Shown here: positions 24,958 to 32,737 of the stretch, one piece after another | How the letters are laid out: each line of letters opens with the position of its first letter | Position numbering within the stretch: the stretch's first letter is position 1 | NCBI GenBank assembly: GCA_029260495.1 | Contig: JAJDDD010000009.1 | Span: 728,911 to 792,910 of the forward strand | DNA: 64,000 nucleotides | Direction: 5' to 3' | DNA from: Phycisphaerales bacterium | GTDB lineage: Bacteria; Planctomycetota; Phycisphaerae; Phycisphaerales; UBA1924 | Notes under the pieces: generated by a model | Told to the model about the DNA's origin: nothing | What the model saw: the letters and a program-made list of their open reading frames with translations, nothing else | The model's database searches: none | Made by a program: the position numbers and the translations under genes

Positions 24958-25395
24958 ATGTTGCACGTCGCAGTCCTTCGCGAAGAGCACATTGAATCGA
25001 TAGTGAGCGGGCGCAAGCGGGTTGAGTCACGATTGACACGCACGCGGCGGGCGCCGTTCGAGTGCGTCGCGGTGGGCGATCCAATCTTCTTTAAGCAGGT
25101 GTCGGGGCCGATCCGTGCGCGAGCGATTGTGTCTGCGGTTCGGTTTGAGAGTGAGCTGACGCCGGCTCGGGTGCGGGATTTATCGTTAGAACTGGAAGTG
25201 GAAGTGTGTGCGCCGCAGGCGTACTGGCAAGGCAAGCTGGACGCTCGGTATGCGACGTTGGTGTGGCTCGGTGACGTGACGCCTCTCAAGATGGTGTGTC
25301 CGCTGCCGCCATTTCAGGGGCAGGCGTGGAAGACGCTTGATGAAGCTCATCCTGCCTCGATCGAGATGCTTGCTGGCGGTTTGGTCGCGGTATGA
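24958..25395 (+). CDS. ASCH-domain (PUA-like) protein
   Basis: A 145-residue soluble protein. The N-terminal block His-Ile-Glu-Ser-Ile-x-Ser-Gly-Arg-Lys-x-Val-Glu-Ser-Arg and the following Val-Gly-Asp-x-Ile-x-Phe are typical of ASCH domains, which have a PUA-like fold and bind or process RNA or modified nucleosides. GAGGAAA lies upstream of the ATG. Its last four bases overlap the start of nadC, so the two are coupled. No specific substrate can be read. Confidence 0.7.
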   Translation: MLHVAVLREEHIESIVSGRKRVESRLTRTRRAPFECVAVGDPIFFKQVSGPIRARAIVSAVRFESELTPARVRDLSLELEVEVCAPQAYWQGKLDARYATLVWLGDVTPLKMVCPLPPFQGQAWKTLDEAHPASIEMLAGGLVAV

Positions 25396-26345
25396 GCCTG
25401 CTTGACTGCGATCCCAATGCGATTTCGCTTGATGAGTTGTATGAGAGACTCAGCGCGACGGGGTTGATCGGGCGGCTCTTTGATCTTGCGCGAGATGAAG
25501 ACTTAGCGATTGATGGGTCGCTGCGAGATCTGACTAGCGCTGCGAGCGTTGCAGATGGGTTGACGATGCGGGCAGCGTTTGTGCCTCGCGAGCGGGGACA
25601 GCTGGCGGGGGTTGCGGCTCTGCCTGAGTTGCTCGCACGATTGGCGCCGGGAGCGGAGTTGGATGTCTTGATCGTTGATGGAAGTACGTTGGTTTCTGGA
25701 AAACCGATTGCGGTCGTCAAGGGGGATGCGAAAGAAGTACTGGGACTGGAGCGCACGGCGCTGAATCTGCTGAGCCATCTGTCGGGGGTGGCGACGCTGA
25801 CGGGGGCGATGGTTAATCGTGTGGGGGAAGCTGTCGGGTCGGGGCGCATTGATGTGCTGGATACGCGGAAAACGACACCGGGGCTGCGATTGCTGGAAAA
25901 ATACGCGGTGCGGTGCGGCGGCGGGCACATGCATCGGCTTGGGCTTTATGACGCGGCGATGCTTAAGGACAATCATCTGGCGCGGGAACAGGGCGAAGGG
26001 TTTGTAGCGTTCATTTCACGAGCGGCGGCGCGGGCGCGCGAGCTCGAGCCTCGCCTTCGATTTGTCGAAGTAGAAGTGGACTCGCTGGATCAGCTTCAGG
26101 CGCTGCTGTGGGTTGAGAAGGGGCTTGTTGATATAGCGCTTCTGGACAATATGTCTGTCGAAGAACTTCGTGAGGCGGTGAAGATGCGCGATCGCAAAAA
26201 TGATGCGCTGTTGCTGGAAGCGTCTGGCGGTGTAAGGCTGGAAACGATTGGGGATATCGCGCGAACGGGGGTTGATCGCATCTCATCGGGCGCGATGACG
26301 CATTCGGCGCGATCAATTGATATTGGTTTGGATGTGATTGCGTGA
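25392..26345 (+). CDS. nadC: Nicotinate-nucleotide pyrophosphorylase NadC
   Basis: Converts quinolinate and phosphoribosyl pyrophosphate to nicotinate mononucleotide in NAD synthesis. The 317 residues carry Glu-Arg-Thr-Ala-Leu-Asn-Leu-Leu-Ser-His-Leu-Ser-Gly-Val-Ala-Thr, Asp-Thr-Arg-Lys-Thr-Thr-Pro-Gly-Leu-Arg, and Gly-Gly-x-x-x-His-Arg-x-Gly-Leu-x-Asp, then Lys-Asp-Asn-His. The conserved Glu-Val-Glu-Val-Asp strand and Glu-Ala-Ser-Gly-Gly-Val follow. The ATG overlaps the ASCH gene stop by four bases. nadA and nadB are not nearby. It converges on the next gene with a 19-base gap. Confidence 0.96.
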   Translation: MSLLDCDPNAISLDELYERLSATGLIGRLFDLARDEDLAIDGSLRDLTSAASVADGLTMRAAFVPRERGQLAGVAALPELLARLAPGAELDVLIVDGSTLVSGKPIAVVKGDAKEVLGLERTALNLLSHLSGVATLTGAMVNRVGEAVGSGRIDVLDTRKTTPGLRLLEKYAVRCGGGHMHRLGLYDAAMLKDNHLAREQGEGFVAFISRAAARARELEPRLRFVEVEVDSLDQLQALLWVEKGLVDIALLDNMSVEELREAVKMRDRKNDALLLEASGGVRLETIGDIARTGVDRISSGAMTHSARSIDIGLDVIA

Positions 26346-26364
26346 GTTTTGATTCGCTGAGGCG

Positions 26365-26886
26365 CTAGATCAGATCAAGTTCAGTCGGTGGGATAAAGCC
26401 GATTGTCTGCATGGCGGTGATGAGGTTGTGGGCGTCGGACTCATCGAAAGCTGCGATGTCCCACGAATCAAGATCGAGCACACCCCAGCACTGTGAAGTT
26501 GTTGCTGGATTGGATTCGTTGCGTGAGTCGCTGAGCAGCGGGATAACGATTTCTGAGCGATCGTTTGGGTTGCATGGGACGTAGTTCTCGCCCAGCGTTT
26601 TGACATTGCGCACGATCTTTGTTCTGCGTGAGGTGTAGGCCTGGCCGCAGACGCCGTGCAAGCCGATGGGCGAGCAGGCGGGCGAATCGCGGCGCGGGCC
26701 GAGCGTGAGGCGCTGATCATCGGGGGCGGCGCGGTCTTCAAGGTAGAAGCCGACCCAGGAGACGGAGGCTGACGAGAGGAACTCCCATGCGAGATCGACG
26801 AAGGCGCTCATGCGCTCGTGCGCAGACATGGCGAGGTTGATTTCAGTTTCGAGGCGGCGGATGAGCGCGGCGTACTCTCGGTGCAT
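26365..26886 (-). CDS. GAF-domain protein resembling free methionine-(R)-sulfoxide reductase
   Basis: A 173-residue single GAF domain. The pattern matches the fRMsr family: Trp-Val-Gly-Phe-Tyr-Leu, Leu-Gly-Pro, Ala-Cys71-x-Pro-Ile, Gly-Val-Cys80-Gly, Tyr-Val-Pro-Cys105-Asn, Arg-Ser-Glu-Ile-Val-Ile-Pro-Leu, and Gly-Val-Leu-Asp-Leu-Asp-Ser. The three cysteines correspond to those that reduce free methionine sulfoxide in the family. The first pair is nine residues apart here against ten in the Escherichia coli protein as I recall it. Probably an antioxidant enzyme; a ligand-sensing role is the alternative. It is divergent from the LOG-family gene. Confidence 0.75.
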   Translation of the reverse strand: MHREYAALIRRLETEINLAMSAHERMSAFVDLAWEFLSSASVSWVGFYLEDRAAPDDQRLTLGPRRDSPACSPIGLHGVCGQAYTSRRTKIVRNVKTLGENYVPCNPNDRSEIVIPLLSDSRNESNPATTSQCWGVLDLDSWDIAAFDESDAHNLITAMQTIGFIPPTELDLI

Positions 26887-26973
26887 GGCGGGATGGTAGG
26901 CTCGCCCGTGCGCGAGCGCGTAGGCTTGGCAGTTGGGGGTGGATCGGCGACACTGGTTTGTGGTGCAAATGCG

Positions 26974-27816
26974 ATGGAGGCGCTTCTATTGAATCGTGAT
27001 ACGAATGAAGTTGATGATCGGGCGAAGGACACAGCTGAAGGTGGACCCACCGGATCTGCACATTGGCCGGGGCCGAGCGACGAAACACAGGAGCAGCTGC
27101 TGCTGGCGGGTCCGGGGAGCCGGGTCGTGGAGTTCTGCCGGGCGGTGCGGATTTTTCGCGAGTGCATCAAGGGGTTTCGCTCGCTGCACTTTGTGGGGCC
27201 GTGCGTGACGGTGTTTGGTTCGGCGCGGTTTGAGGAGGATCATCGGCACTATCAGATGGCGCGCGAAGTCGGCGGGGAGCTGGCGCGGGCGGGGTTTACC
27301 GTGATGACGGGGGGCGGGCCGGGAATTATGGAGGCGGCGAATCGAGGGGCGCATGAGGCGGGCGGGCCGAGCGTTGGGTGCAATATTCAGTTGCCGCACG
27401 AGCAGGATCACAACGCTTACCTCGATAAATGGGTTGAGTTTCGGTACTTCTTTGTGCGCAAGCTGATGTTGGTGAAGTATTCGTATGCGTTTATCTCGAT
27501 GCCGGGCGGGTTTGGCACGATGGATGAGATTTTCGAGACGGCGACGCTGATTCAGACGGGGAAGATCGCTCGGTTTCCGATAGTTGTGATGGGCGAGGCG
27601 TATTGGCGTCCGCTGCTGGAGTTTGTGCGCGGGACGATGATTCCTGCGGGAACGATTAGCGCCGATGATCTTGACGGGCTCCTGGTGACGGATGATCCGG
27701 AGGAGGCGGTGGCGCATGTGAAGCGCATCGCAGTGGATCACTTCGGATTGAAGATGACGAAGCGCCTGAAGAGCTCACGGCTTCTTGGTGAGCGGGGAGT
27801 AGATGGCGAAGGTTGA
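26974..27816 (+). CDS. LOG-family Rossmann protein (TIGR00730-like)
   Basis: A roughly 280-residue protein of the lysine decarboxylase-like or LOG family, many of which release a free base from nucleoside 5'-monophosphates. Signatures are Val-Phe-Gly-Ser-Ala-Arg at the first strand, Thr-Gly-Gly-Gly-Pro-Gly-Ile-Met-Glu-Ala-Ala-Asn-Arg-Gly-Ala, and Pro-Gly-Gly-Phe-Gly-Thr-Met-Asp-Glu near residue 180. A roughly 60-residue N-terminal extension precedes the domain. Starting at 26974 avoids overlap with the divergent GAF gene; the frame is open back to 26818. Substrate is unproven, and the annotation lysine decarboxylase often given to such proteins is not supported. Confidence 0.85.
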   Translation: MEALLLNRDTNEVDDRAKDTAEGGPTGSAHWPGPSDETQEQLLLAGPGSRVVEFCRAVRIFRECIKGFRSLHFVGPCVTVFGSARFEEDHRHYQMAREVGGELARAGFTVMTGGGPGIMEAANRGAHEAGGPSVGCNIQLPHEQDHNAYLDKWVEFRYFFVRKLMLVKYSYAFISMPGGFGTMDEIFETATLIQTGKIARFPIVVMGEAYWRPLLEFVRGTMIPAGTISADDLDGLLVTDDPEEAVAHVKRIAVDHFGLKMTKRLKSSRLLGERGVDGEG

Positions 27817-28063
27817 CTCAAAGAATCAAGGTTGTTGTTTATTGAAGATGCATTTACATCGCAATCACATGAAGGACATCAAGACAAACAAATACTTGCT
27901 TGTCCCCAACGAGAGCTAACCCCAACAACAATTACCAAAGCAATTGCTTAGGCTATCTCTGCAATCTAGTTCCCCCCCAAATGGTCGCGTCAGTGTCGAG
28001 CCCGAGGCGGTTGGCAGCCTGTCATCCTTACCCCGGCGACCTGAAGCTAAAAGGAGCAGAGAT

Positions 28064-29224
28064 ATGTATCGGAAATATTTCATCCACGTTGTGTGTGCTC
28101 TTACTGCCTCGGCGCTGGCGCCAAGTGTGAGTGCGGATCCCGCCCCGTCCGGCAAGCCTGGAGTCACTCTCCCGCCTGCATTTTGTTTTCGCATCACAGA
28201 CATCGAGCCTGTGCCTGGAGATATAACCGGCGAGGCTTTCATCATTGAGTTCGAGGTGCTCAACTGGGCGGGCAGGGACGCTGATTGCCTCTACATTGCT
28301 GCGAACTCTGGCTGCAGTGGAAGCGTGACCCTCGCGGCGGCCGGCATCGATCCCGATGGACGCGGTGGCTCCCTTGGTGGAGCGGACATAGGCCCGGGCA
28401 TCTTCGACAGCCCTGCCGTTCACAGCGGGCGCGGACGTGGAGACATCCCGGGGTTTCTCAACGACTGGTCAGTGACTGGTTCGAGTTCATCGTCCGCCAT
28501 GTGGGCGACGAGCGGAGTCGGGACTTCCATCCCGGCCCGCAGTCTTCTGGGGGCCTGCACAACAGCTGACGCCGCAGCGCTCGTGCCAGGCACGACTCTG
28601 GACATGATGGGATTGCCTGTATCAAGCAACGATTCAACAGGGGATCCCGCCGTCGATGGTGGACCGGGCGTTGCTCCGAACCCGATTGTCCCGGACGGCA
28701 GCGGGAATGTGCTCGACGGCTTTACGCTCAGCGTAGAGAACTGGGGCATTGGCGATATATTGTCGTTGAACTGGTTCCTGACGGACGCCATGGGCATGCC
28801 TCTTGGAACTCCCAGTGGCTTTTTTGGCCCTCCGTTCCTGTCTTTCGGAAACGCATTCGGTTTTGGCGTGGTGAACATCGCCAGAATCCCGGTGGGAGGC
28901 ACGCTTCCGGGCGGTGTCTTTGCCGGCAACACTGGCTTCGTGCAAGGACCGTTCTTCTTCTTCGACACTGTGTTCCAGGATCCCAGCCCAGCGGAGTTCG
29001 CAGTAGAGTTCGGCGCCGCAGTCACGGCTGCATTCAAGAACCCTGCGGACAACATTTACAATGTCTCTCCGAACACGACATTGGCGAGCTGCCCCTGGGA
29101 TCTGAACGGGGACGGCTTCGTCCTGAGCGCCGATCTGGCGATCTTGTTGGGAGCGTGGAATCCGCCAGCCCCGGGCGCCGCTTCGATGGCAAATCTTCTT
29201 GGTTCCTGGGGGCCATGCCCGTAA
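28064..29224 (+). CDS. Secreted protein with shortened dockerin-like C-terminus
   Basis: A 386-residue exported protein with a signal peptide (hydrophobic residues 6-22) and no recognised catalytic domain. The body is Gly/Pro/Asp/Phe-rich with few charged residues, like an extracellular beta-sandwich or structural protein. The C-terminus has one clear dockerin-like repeat (Asp-Leu-Asn-Gly-Asp-Gly then Leu-Leu-Gly-Ala-Trp). The second repeat has lost its calcium loop and kept only Leu-Leu-Gly-Ser-Trp-Gly. AAAGGAG lies about eight bases before the ATG. It is a single-gene unit: about 250 bases of AT-richer upstream DNA and a strong terminator downstream. Confidence 0.75.
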   Translation: MYRKYFIHVVCALTASALAPSVSADPAPSGKPGVTLPPAFCFRITDIEPVPGDITGEAFIIEFEVLNWAGRDADCLYIAANSGCSGSVTLAAAGIDPDGRGGSLGGADIGPGIFDSPAVHSGRGRGDIPGFLNDWSVTGSSSSSAMWATSGVGTSIPARSLLGACTTADAAALVPGTTLDMMGLPVSSNDSTGDPAVDGGPGVAPNPIVPDGSGNVLDGFTLSVENWGIGDILSLNWFLTDAMGMPLGTPSGFFGPPFLSFGNAFGFGVVNIARIPVGGTLPGGVFAGNTGFVQGPFFFFDTVFQDPSPAEFAVEFGAAVTAAFKNPADNIYNVSPNTTLASCPWDLNGDGFVLSADLAILLGAWNPPAPGAASMANLLGSWGPCP

Positions 29225-29277
29225 CTTCTGATCCGAAACGATCTGAACATTCGGAGATTGAATCAGAGATAGTTAAG

Positions 29278-29311
29278 AGCCTGTTCGTCCAGTGGCGAAC
29301 GGGCTTTTTTT
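29278..29311 (+). terminator. Rho-independent terminator
   Basis: A ten-base-pair stem, all positions paired with one G-T (arms 29278-29287 and 29296-29305), and an eight-base loop are followed by seven T residues. It ends the transcript of the secreted protein gene. The opposite strand has no T-run, so it probably does not serve fumC. Confidence 0.9.
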
Positions 29312-29401
29312 GCCAGAACATGTAGGGACCGCCGCGAGGGACAGTTTGGACCGACAGGTGTGCATAAGAAATCCAGCTGAGCGAGGCTTTGGCTGTTGAA
29401 T

Positions 29402-30865
29402 CTACTCTTCGTCAGGCTTGGTCATTGAGATTGGATTGAGCAGTTTGTCCAGTTGATCAGGGGGAAGGAGTTCTTGCTCCAGCGCGAGTTCGCGGACAGT
29501 CTTGCCCTCTTTGAAGGCCTGCTTGGCGAGGGCAGCGGATTTGTCGTAGCCGATCGCGGGGACGAGGGACGTGCACATCGCGAGGCTGCCCTCGATGAGT
29601 TCGGCGCAGCGCTCGAGATCGGGCTCTAGGCCGACGAGCAGCTTGTCATTGAAGACGTTGCAGACGTTGGCGAGGAGCGTGATGGATTCGATGAGGTTGC
29701 GAGCCATCATGGGCATCGCGACGTTGAGATCGAGGAGCGATCCGACGCCGCCCATCGCGCCGGTCGTGATCGCGAGATCGTTGCCGACCACCTGACAGGC
29801 GACCTGCATCACCGATTCACAGATCACCGGATTGACCTTGCCGGGCATGATGGAGGAGCCGGGCTGGACTGCGGGGAGTTTGAGTTCGCCGATGCCGCAG
29901 CGCGGGCCGGAGCCGAGCCAGCGAATGTCGTTGGCGATCTTCGAGAGTGAGACAGCGATGGTGCGCAGGTGGCCGCTGGTTTCGACGACGGCGTCCTTGG
30001 CGTGCTGGGCTTCGAAGTGGTTGCCCGCTTCGCGGAATGTGACGTTCAGCGCGGAGGAGAGCTCTTTGGCGACGCGGGCGCCGAACTCTTTGTGTGTATT
30101 GATGCCGGTGCCGACGGCGGTGCCGCCGATGGGGAGTTCTGCGAGGGTTTCGAGGGCGCGGTTCAGGCGTGATTTCGAGTGGCGCATCTGGGCGGCGTAA
30201 CCGGAGAATTCCTGGCCGAGCCGAATAGGCGTGGCGTCTTGCAAGTGAGTGCGGCCGATTTTGACTACGGTGTCCCAATCGCGGGCATGCGCTTCGAGTT
30301 GCTCCGCGAGCCTCCCGACAGCGGGGAGGAGTTTATGGGTAATTTCGAGCGTCGCCGCGATGTGGATGGCGGTTGGGAAGGTGTCGTTGGAGGACTGGCC
30401 GAGATTGACATGATCGTTGGGATGGACGCCGCCAGCTTTGAGATAGTCGGGGTCTTTGGATGAGCCAATCGCAGCGCCGCGAGCGATGCAGACAAGATTG
30501 GCGATGACCTCATTGGCGTTCATGTTGGTGGAGGTGCCTGAGCCGGTCTGGAAGACATCGATTGGGAAGTGTTCATCATGCTGGCCAGCGGCGATTTGGG
30601 CAGCGGACGTGATGATTGCGTCTGCGCGTTGTTGATCGAGGCGGGAGAGCGCGTGATTCACTTTGGCGCAGGCGGCTTTGAGGTGGCCGTATGCGTGAAT
30701 GACGGCGGCGGGGACGGGTGAACCGGAGACGGGAAAGTTGAGGACAGCACGTTGTGTGGAGGCGCCGTAGAGGCTGTCGGCGGAAACAGTCATCTCACCC
30801 ATTGAGTCTTTTTCGGTGCGTGTGACGGAAGAGTTTTTCATTGGTGTTGTCGCCATTGTTGTCAT
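29402..30865 (-). CDS. fumC: Class II fumarate hydratase FumC
   Basis: Iron-independent fumarase that interconverts fumarate and malate in the citric acid cycle. The 487 residues contain Gly-Ser-Gly-Thr-Ser-Thr-Asn-Met-Asn, His-Pro-Asn-Asp-His-Val-Asn, Gly-Arg-Thr-His-Leu-Gln-Asp-Ala and the signature Gly-Ser-Ser-Ile-Met-Pro-Gly-Lys-Val-Asn-Pro-Val, which holds the catalytic Ser loop. The frame is open to 31060, but residues upstream of 30865 do not look like protein of this family. A GGAG lies 13 bases before the ATG at 30865, with further in-frame ATGs at 30856 and 30841. It is transcribed away from the porin gene. Confidence 0.95.
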   Translation of the reverse strand: MTTMATTPMKNSSVTRTEKDSMGEMTVSADSLYGASTQRAVLNFPVSGSPVPAAVIHAYGHLKAACAKVNHALSRLDQQRADAIITSAAQIAAGQHDEHFPIDVFQTGSGTSTNMNANEVIANLVCIARGAAIGSSKDPDYLKAGGVHPNDHVNLGQSSNDTFPTAIHIAATLEITHKLLPAVGRLAEQLEAHARDWDTVVKIGRTHLQDATPIRLGQEFSGYAAQMRHSKSRLNRALETLAELPIGGTAVGTGINTHKEFGARVAKELSSALNVTFREAGNHFEAQHAKDAVVETSGHLRTIAVSLSKIANDIRWLGSGPRCGIGELKLPAVQPGSSIMPGKVNPVICESVMQVACQVVGNDLAITTGAMGGVGSLLDLNVAMPMMARNLIESITLLANVCNVFNDKLLVGLEPDLERCAELIEGSLAMCTSLVPAIGYDKSAALAKQAFKEGKTVRELALEQELLPPDQLDKLLNPISMTKPDEE

Positions 30866-31170
30866 CGGTGATTGATAGCTCCATCTTGCCGTGGGTCGCC
30901 CTGTCCGCGCCGACACTATCCCAACCCCGGAAGGTGAAATGCGTTCAGAATACAAGGTATTTGCGCAAGCAGACTCACACATCGTAGCGATCGAGACGCC
31001 GAAGCGGGTGGTTTGTGCCCGGTCCGCTTCAGTCAAACACCCCACCATCCGACAAGACAAAACTAGCTAGGCGCCGGCTAGCGTCCCCGCGGGGTTATCA
31101 ATTACTCCAGGTTCGTCCAGCGCGGGGATATTCGGGCAGGCTTCAGATTCAAGAGTTGTGAGGCAATCGA
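30866..31170. other. Divergent promoter region between fumC and porin gene
   Basis: About 305 bases that must hold the promoters of fumC and of the porin gene. A cluster of palindromes lies around 31065-31095: CTAGC and GCTAG flank GGCGCC, followed by the perfect ten-base palindrome CCCCGCGGGG. These could be operator sites or a hairpin in the porin leader. No gene is seen. Confidence 0.45.
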
Positions 31171-32685
31171 ATGCTGAAGCACATACCTGCTCATCGTTGG
31201 ACGACGACCAGTAATCAAGCAATCGCTCGTATTCGAACCAGTTTCTTCAGCATCGCATTTGCGGGCGCCTTCGTCTTTGGAGCGGCCACATTGGGTGCGG
31301 ATGCGCCGCGAGACACCGCGCAAGATGAGGATGTCGTCGCCGCAAAGCCTTGGGTTCGCCCAAAGCACAAGTTCTCCCGGCATGACGAAGATTGGTCGGT
31401 GCTCAGAGGAAAGCCAGCCGATGCGACAGACGATCTGTGGGATCCGATCAAGTACATTCCGCTGAATGAAGATGGCTCGATCTGGGGGAGCTTTGGAGGC
31501 CACGCCCGGCTGCGCTTTGAGGGATGGAATCGCTTCGCGTTTGGCGCTCCGGCACAGGACAACGATGAGTTTCTTCTTGTGCGACTGCTGCTTCATACAG
31601 ATCTTCACTTTGGCGAGAATATTCGCGTCTTCGCTGAAGGAAAGAGCGCTCTTTCAACCGATCGCGACCTCCCCGGCGGACGGCGCACACTTGATGTGGA
31701 CGCGCTCGATCTGCAGCAGGGATTTGTGGATGTTCGGTTTGATCTCACAGGGGACGCGACACTTACGCTGCGCGCGGGTCGGCAGGCGTTGTTGTTCGGC
31801 AAACAGCGGCTGGTGAGCCCGCTCGCTTGGAGCAACACACTGCGGTCGTGGGATGGATTTACAGGGATTTTCAAAGCAGGCAAGTGGAACGTGACAGGGT
31901 TCTGGACTCAGTTCGCTTCGATTGAAAAATATAGCTTTAACGATTCAGACGCGGGCAATGAGTTTTTCGGCGTTTACGCGGTCGGCCATGTGCCAGGTAC
32001 GGAAATCGGTTTGGACTTGTACTGGCTCGGTCTTGATCGTGACAGCGCCAGCTTCAACGGGACCGTGGGTGACGAAAAGCGGCATACGCTGGGCGGCAGG
32101 TTGTTTGGAACAGTTGGCGAGAACTTCGACTACGACCTTGAAGGGGCGTATCAGTTTGGCGAAGTTGGCTCCGGCGACGTGAGCGCATTCATGGTGGCGA
32201 CCCAGACGGGATGGACTTTCGGGGAGGTGTGGGGTTCGCCGCGCTTGCATCTGGGATTCGATTACGCGAGCGGCGATGAATCACCGGGCGGAGATGTTGA
32301 AACCTTCAACCAGCTCTTTCCGCTGGGGCACGCCTATCTCGGATACATCGACATTGTCGGCCGACAGAATGTCATTGATATTAATCCAGGGCTGACAATC
32401 AAGCCGGCGCCAGGCTTGACGGTTGGGATAAACGGCCACCTGTTTTATCGCGCTGAAGACAGCGACGCTTTCTACAACGCGGGCGGCGGAGTTGTTCGCT
32501 CAGGCGCCGCTGGCGGGGCGAACGAGATTGGCGCGGAAATTGATTTCACGGTGAAGTATCTGATCGACACGCACACAACTGTATTGGCTGGGTTCAGCCA
32601 TTTTTTCGCTGGAGATTTCATTGAAGAATCTGGCGCGAGCGAGGATATCGACTTCGTCTATTTCCAGTTGCAGTACACGTTCTAA
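31171..32685 (+). CDS. Outer-membrane porin of the alginate-export family
   Basis: A 504-residue exported beta-barrel. A signal-like N-terminus (hydrophobic residues 24-42, ending before Ala-Asp-Ala) is followed by a linker. A barrel with alternating hydrophobic strands begins near Gly-Gly-His-Ala-Arg-Leu-Arg-Phe-Glu, a motif of alginate-export (AlgE-like) proteins. Further family blocks are Leu-Gln-Gln-Gly-Phe-Val-Asp and Leu-Arg-Ala-Gly-Arg-Gln. It ends in Gln-Leu-Gln-Tyr-Thr-Phe, an aromatic-terminated final strand as expected for Bam-dependent insertion. A GAGG lies nine bases before the ATG. No alginate genes are nearby, so a general sugar or anion porin is as likely. The next gene, a chemoreceptor, lies 52 bases downstream on the same strand. 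Confidence 0.85.
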   Translation: MLKHIPAHRWTTTSNQAIARIRTSFFSIAFAGAFVFGAATLGADAPRDTAQDEDVVAAKPWVRPKHKFSRHDEDWSVLRGKPADATDDLWDPIKYIPLNEDGSIWGSFGGHARLRFEGWNRFAFGAPAQDNDEFLLVRLLLHTDLHFGENIRVFAEGKSALSTDRDLPGGRRTLDVDALDLQQGFVDVRFDLTGDATLTLRAGRQALLFGKQRLVSPLAWSNTLRSWDGFTGIFKAGKWNVTGFWTQFASIEKYSFNDSDAGNEFFGVYAVGHVPGTEIGLDLYWLGLDRDSASFNGTVGDEKRHTLGGRLFGTVGENFDYDLEGAYQFGEVGSGDVSAFMVATQTGWTFGEVWGSPRLHLGFDYASGDESPGGDVETFNQLFPLGHAYLGYIDIVGRQNVIDINPGLTIKPAPGLTVGINGHLFYRAEDSDAFYNAGGGVVRSGAAGGANEIGAEIDFTVKYLIDTHTTVLAGFSHFFAGDFIEESGASEDIDFVYFQLQYTF

Positions 32686-32737
32686 CGAATGGCTCGCACA
32701 CGAGAATAGGTAGCCCTATCACTATGGAGCACCCACA

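Noticed and set aside
27960..28063. Possible cyclic-di-GMP riboswitch before the secreted protein gene
   Set aside because: The leader is GC-rich with a few short pairings, but I cannot find the conserved core of that class or any other I know.
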